The position numbers and the translations under genes are program-made. A DNA stretch of 64,000 nt from Verticillium longisporum. Its lineage: Eukaryota > Ascomycota > Sordariomycetes > Glomerellales > Plectosphaerellaceae. The stretch spans positions 2,728,001 through 2,792,000 of the forward strand of contig JAETXT010000011.1 in assembly GCA_019188255.1 (NCBI GenBank), written 5' to 3'. The stretch's first letter is position 1, and each line of letters begins with the position of its first letter. The notes below the pieces were generated by a model, which was not told where the DNA came from, did no database searches, and saw nothing but the letters and a program-made list of their open reading frames with translations. Below are positions 59,361 to 64,000 of this stretch, in pieces.

Positions 59361-60174
59361 CTACCTCCGACCCTGCCCATTGCTTCCCTCAGTGCTCAAA
59401 TCACCCAGATCGATGATATCTTCGTCGTCGTTGTACCCGTTGACCTTGGGACCACGCTCATCAACCGGGCTGTCCGGCACAAGTGCAGGCTGCTGCGGTA
59501 CCGCCGCGTACCCGCCATCGGTGGCCTCCTCGCCGGCAGAGTCATCCTTGCGGCCGACAATCACATTGCCGGCCACGAGGAGAAAGGCGCCAAACCACCA
59601 CATGGGCGGTAGGGACTCGGAGAAGATGACGAGGCCAAGAAGGGCCGTAAGGACGAAGTTGGACGACGTGTTGATGATGGACACGCGCGTCGTAGAGCTG
59701 CCTTTTGCGAGGGCCTTGGTAAACAGAGTCCACATGATGCCGTTGAAGAGAAGGTTGAGGCCGAAAAAAACCTGAAAGGTGGGGTTGTTAGATTGATGAG
59801 TTGCGGCGGAAGCCTAGATGGGGCTTACGGCTCTGAGCACAACTTCAAAGGCGCCTTCAACGCTGGTCAGGTGAAGGATCTTGGAAAGGCTCGTTGCGAT
59901 GGTCGTTGTGAGTTGAGTAGTCGTCCTGGTAGCGTGAGTGGGTGAGATCACAAGTAAGAATGGTTTGGGCTAAGGCAACTCACAGCTTAGCGAAGACGCC
60001 GTTGAAGGCAGCGCAGGCGCCGCTCGCAATTGCGAGAACGACCCATTTGTTTTGCTCAGCCCAGCTCATCATGAATATAGGGCTTTGGTCCCCGGTCTGA
60101 GGCTGAATTGAGTTAATAGGAGCCCCAGGTCTTTGTTCTTGTTGACTTGGCTTCTGTTGTCTCTGGCGCAGCAT
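59361..60174 (-). CDS. TMEM42-like membrane protein (EamA/drug-metabolite-transporter superfamily)
   Basis: Three exons (59984-60174, 59829-59925, 59361-59771), about 232 residues. The conserved part starts MSWAEQNKWVVLAIASGACA and AAFNGVFAKL, then TTTQLTTTIATSLSKIL, GLNLLFNGIMWTLFTKALAK, STTRVSIINTSSNFVLTALL and LPPMWWFGAFLLVAGNVIVG, that is, several hydrophobic helices and the paired 'N.S..F..TA..G' pattern of EamA half-transporters. The tail is acidic (NDDEDIIDLGDLS). I chose the ATG at 60174; the ATG at 60072, directly before SWAEQ, is an equally possible start. Substrate unknown. Confidence 0.82.
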
Positions 60175-60834
60175 CGGGCGTCGGGCTGATGATGCTTCGA
60201 TGGGGTTGGTAACCGAAGGTGATCTTAGCAATTGCGGGCGGCGGCCAAACAATCAAGACGATTCTGGCAGATTCTAAAAGTCGAAAGCAAGCAATGTCGG
60301 CAACGAATGAGAGCGGCGTACAAAATATCAGAAGCTCAACCTTTGACCTCAATCACTGGCACAGCTTCGTTATGAGATGTTGTTGACAGACCACCGAGTG
60401 AACCGGCGGCTATCCAGATGTGGCATTGGACAGAGTAGCCGATATGGGTTTGCCGCGTTCCAATAGCATTTGCCACAGCGCCACCAGCGCCTTATCATAA
60501 ACGCGCACCGATCATCTGAGCTGCTGCAAGCTGCGGGGGGATTTCTGGGGAAGGTCCATTCCGAAGACGGCCAAAAGTGTCCACCAGCATCGCATCACAG
60601 GCGGAACCTCGAATACGTACCAAGTAGCTGTCTACTTTCACTCGCTTTCGCTTTGCGCAAGTGAATCGACCCTCTTTCCATACCGTGCTACAACTTCACT
60701 TCAAGCATACACGCAGAAGAATCGGAAGCCGAAAAAACTAAAAAAAAACTGAGTGTTGCCAACGAACTCCACTGGATCGATGTGACCGTCATCCGTTTGG
60801 GTGCGTCACACGATCGATCAAGATCCCAGCCAAC
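60175..60834. promoter_or_regulatory. Shared upstream region of the TMEM42-like and MIT-domain genes
   Basis: 660 bp between divergent starts. No individual site recognised. Confidence 0.45.
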
Positions 60835-62463
60835 ATGGAAGAATCACCATTAACAAAGGTTTGCTTTTCAACTGTCAACGGGCGCACCTAAATCTGACAT
60901 TGAGACAGGCGCATGATCATGCGAGAGCTGCCGCGAATGCATCAACAACTGTTGCCATCAACGAACACACTCTTGCTGCAGGCGAGTTCGCCAACGCCGC
61001 CCAATCCACGACAAGCATCGAAGCTCTGAGGACACTCAAGCTCCTTGAGGAGCACCACCTGCGCCTCTCCGAACTCCTAAAACTCCCCGTGCGCCGTCTC
61101 GAGCGGACCGAATCCGACGAGAAGCAAGCAAACAACGCTACGGAAATTACCAACGATGCGACATCCAAGGGCGAACAGCCAGCAACAGCGCCACCTGCCA
61201 AGACAGGACCTGTCCCTTCTCTTTTCCAGTCCAAGCGATACCAGGCCGCCAGGCCCATGACGTCCTCCATCGCCAGCAACCTGGCCTCGGCCAGGGGCAT
61301 CAAGGCTCGCGACAGGGGCCAGCTGGTGCCGCCCAGCGTTAGCAATGATCAGGCCCCCGGCAACCTCGAGGTGTCGCCACGCAGCGAAAGATCCAGATCC
61401 AAGATGCAGAATGTGCTCGATCAATCCGGCAGGCCTGGCTGGGTTCCCCTACAGCTGGACCATCAAGAGCGGAGACGCAGAGGTCGAAGGAACCGGAGGC
61501 TGAGGAGACAGCGGCTGCACCGAGCGATGATGGTTATTCTCGTTTCTACAACACCTTTGGAACTATCATGAATCGCCTTTCCGCTCCCTTGGCTTTCGCT
61601 GGACTGCCCCTCATCGCAGAGGAATCTGCCCTCCAGGAAGTTGCGGAAACCTGGACCCCGAAGCCTCACCACCTGTCAAGCGCACAAAGCACAAGTCGCC
61701 AGCACCGGCAGCCGAGCCGGATCTGTCAAAAATCTATTCGCGCGCGACCATGCGCGCCATGTCTGGCCAGAACCCCAACGAGTCTTTCTACGTGGTCCCT
61801 ACAAGTGGACACACCATGTCATACGCCAACATTCTCAACTTTGCCGACAAGGAAAAACGTCGTATGGACGCCTCCCTCCATGTCGGAGGCGACAGCGGCC
61901 GTTTCGAAGATGACGAGGACGATTTCGTGGATGCTCGAGATACACCGGTCGCACCCCCCTCGCCCACGAAGCGCCGTGGCCGTGGCACCATGAGCCACGC
62001 CAACGAAGCCCGGTCGTTTGCTTCGGGATCTCACAAGACGGCGGAGGAGTTGGCCATGGAGAACAAGAGTCTCAAGGATGTTCTCGACAAGCTGAGCCGC
62101 CGCCTACACGCTTTTGAAGCGAGTGCCCAGAACTCAAGCCTTGCGCTCGCAGAGAGTATGCGTTTTCGGAGGCCAACTTCGCCCTTAGCCACCTCAGCTG
62201 GCGGCCCTCCCTCTGGGCCAGGGATCGAAGATACGACCGCTTTAAAGGCGAAGAACAAGGAGCTTGAGGAGCAGATGGCGTTGACTGTGCAGCGGATAGA
62301 GGCGTTGGAGAAGGAGAACCAGAAGATGGAGCGCACGCTGGCCAAGTACCGCGAGAAGTGGGAGAAATTGAAGGCGGGGGCGAAGGCAAGACGGGAGGCG
62401 CAAGGCAGCGTAGAAAATGCCGCTGTTGAGGAGGACCCCGGCACCAGCGAGGCTAGGGCCTGA
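60835..62463 (+). CDS. MIT-domain and coiled-coil protein
   Basis: Exon 1 (60835-60858) encodes MEESPLTK, and exon 2 runs 60909-62463; about 526 residues. The first 70 residues form a three-helix MIT-like unit (AHDHARAAANASTTVAINEH, AGEFANAAQSTTSIEALRTL, EEHHLRLSELL), which in relatives binds ESCRT-III tails. The middle is disordered and basic (SLFQSKRYQAARPMTSSIAS; PVKRTKHKSPAPAAEPDLSK), with a conserved-looking SRFYNTFGTIMNRLSAPLAF. The end is a coiled coil (TAEELAMENKSLKDVLDKLS; LKAKNKELEEQMALTVQRIE). The frame breaks near 61432 and 61643-61646; one G at each joins the three parts. A role at ESCRT or membrane sites is inferred from the MIT fold only. Confidence 0.75.
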
Positions 62464-62545
62464 AAGCAAGAGTCGCAGACCTGAAACTTGACAATCCATC
62501 CAGCCAGTAACACCATGGCAGTAGTCGTGACGGCCTCAGCTGTTA

Positions 62546-64000
62546 TCATGCGCTGTCCTCACCCGCACTCCCATCGTTGCTGATGAAGTGATCTCCATTC
62601 CACCAGAAGCTCACGCTGAAACTGACACTCAAGCTCCTCACGTAATGCCACCATCCTATGGGGATGTAGAGCATGTCCCCCTCTTCCAGGATGCACTCCC
62701 AGTACTTCAGGCCTCTGAACTCCTTCAGTTCGATCTCATCCCGCGCCTCCTCGCCGTTGGGTAACTCGTCCCAGCCTTCGATCACGCCGACGTCGAACGC
62801 ACTCGTGTTGTGCATGTCGATGCCCTGGTCATCCTCGCCTCGCGGACATAGTGCTTCGGTGTCATGGGGCGAGTAGAGCCGGACGTACTTGGCACCAACG
62901 ACCTGGGCGAGGAGGTTGTGGTAGGCGTCCGTATGAAGGGGTGTGATGGTGCCGGCCGGGCCCAGCCATGCGTTGATCAGGGGAGTGGCGTTTCCGGCTT
63001 GTCCAGTTCGCGAGATAGAGGGTGCGGTGGTGGGCTGGTGTAGCAGAGGTCTGGGGTCGGTATGTCGTTGCGGAGGATGGGGAGCTGTGTGAAGAGCTCA
63101 TGTTGAGCTAGGTAGCTGACCGGCTTCGGATCGATAGACTCGGTAGTCTTCTTTTGAATACCATCATCGCGGACCTCGGATTTTTTGGGCGCTTCGGGGC
63201 ATTCGAGCCTATCAAGCAGCTCTCGAAAGGTGATGAGTTCCTGGCCCCAGTCCTCATCAACGTAGGTGCGCCCGACCTCTACCGGAACGAGCCTTCGACC
63301 GCCAAAGGTTCTCGAGAGGAGATATGCGGGCTTGCGCCATGGCCTGGTCGTCATGGCGGGCCAATCATTCATGAGCCCTTTGACAACGAAAGGCAGGAGC
63401 CCGTTCGGGCCGCGTGAGGTACCTTCGTCCATGTACTGCTGGAACTTCTGCATAGATATTTGGTGGAAAGTTTCCACAGGGTGCCGAAGGTCTGGTTCAA
63501 AGATGCGACTCCGAGGGAATGACCGTTCGCTATCCCATGACCCAGAACATGATGGCCCGTTATCCAGCCGTGGCCTTTTGGATGGACGGGATTCACTGTC
63601 GTTGTCTGACTTTGTATGGTCCACCGCCGCGTCCTCAAGAAGCTGAAGGAAGCACTCAACTGACTGCCTCCCACGCGTGATGCCAGCGCCACCGGCCAGG
63701 ATCAGTGCCTTGTCAAGCGTCTCCACGGCCTTGTTGAGATCACAGTCGCTTAGCAGAGTTGATGCTGGTGCATCACTGGCTGGACTCGGGGGGTCGTATT
63801 GCGGCGATGAGGCGACAAGACAACTTAATTTGAGAAGACTGAGGTCTGTGTATAATTGACGCCAGCAGTACGGCAAACCTTGGTACACAAACTCATAGAA
63901 CTTCTTGTAAGTCCAGTCGAGCTCCCGATCGAGTCGTTCCAGCAGCTCAAGCGCATCCCCTGTTGGATCCAACGAATTGGTAGGACTGAAAGCTCGGAGC
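62546..64000 (-). CDS. JmjC-domain dioxygenase (JMJD5/KDM8-like), 5' end outside the window
   Basis: The frame is open from the right edge, so the start lies beyond 64000. The N-terminal helical part (ELLERLDRELDWTYKKFYEF, LNKAVETLDKALILAGGAGI) resembles fungal JMJD5-type proteins. The cupin starts at PFVVKGLMNDWPAMTTRPWR and TFGGRRLVPVEVGRTYVDED. Iron ligands are visible as H-T-D in GTITPLHTDAYHNLLAQVVG and the distal His in MLYIPIGWWHYVRSLSVSFS; SVSFWWN closes the fold. Fe(II)/2-oxoglutarate hydroxylase activity on protein residues is the family expectation; a histone substrate is not implied. One base is missing at about 62994-62997 (restores ATPLINAWLGPAG), otherwise the protein would lose its whole catalytic half. 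It converges on the MIT gene, with only 82 bp between stops. Confidence 0.9.

Overview
The window is genomic DNA of a filamentous ascomycete (Pezizomycotina, most likely Sordariomycetes; the order cannot be fixed from sequence alone). The evidence is short spliceosomal introns (about 50-110 bp, GTRNGT donors, CTAAC-type branch points, CAG/TAG acceptors), GC-rich coding exons, fungal protein families, and one block of about 9 kb that is extremely rich in TA dinucleotides and nearly devoid of CA/TG, the footprint of repeat-induced point mutation (RIP).

Layout. 1-600: 5' exon of a lactonase-type beta-propeller gene that runs off the left edge. 2084-12820: a broken SAT4/rhodopsin-like membrane-protein gene cut in two by a nested transposon stack. 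The stack is a RIP-destroyed Ty3/gypsy chromovirus (2672-11947, flanked by the 5-bp duplication TCGGG), carrying a younger un-mutated solo LTR inside its left LTR (2879-3165, duplication GACTC) and a younger GC-rich pogo/Fot1-type DNA transposon (8607-10464, 46-bp terminal inverted repeats, TA duplication). 14112-24941: accessory and metabolic genes, namely a small EthD-domain protein, the phosphatidylethanolamine methyltransferase CHO2, an MFS anion:cation symporter and a secreted bacterial-type solute-binding protein. 25499-44422: a dense housekeeping block with an HLTF/RAD5-type SNF2-RING protein, TYW1, TOM20, EXO84, a DPB3/POLE4 histone-fold protein, U2 snRNP A' (LEA1) and VPS15. 45530-53239: an SH3-domain membrane protein, a gene-poor 4.6-kb gap and a damaged DUF3112 seven-helix gene. 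54319-64000: PP2A catalytic subunit, CLC chloride channel, TMEM42-like transporter, a MIT/coiled-coil protein and a JmjC dioxygenase that runs off the right edge.

Genes are monocistronic. Divergent pairs with a shared upstream region are CHO2/MFS, TOM20/EXO84, PP2A/CLC and TMEM42/MIT. Functions are mixed (lipid synthesis, vesicle traffic, tRNA modification, splicing, replication, signalling) and do not form a pathway cluster. I see no secondary-metabolite cluster, tRNA, rRNA or CRISPR.

Two points matter most to a reader. First, many conserved genes (CHO2 twice, MFS, DPB3, DUF3112 twice, PP2A, CLC twice, MIT twice, JmjC) are interrupted by what looks like one missing base, usually in a short run of identical bases. 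This looks like sequence error rather than gene death, and gene models must be joined across these points. Second, the nested stack gives a relative chronology of insertions and RIP. I found no convincing new multi-gene system.
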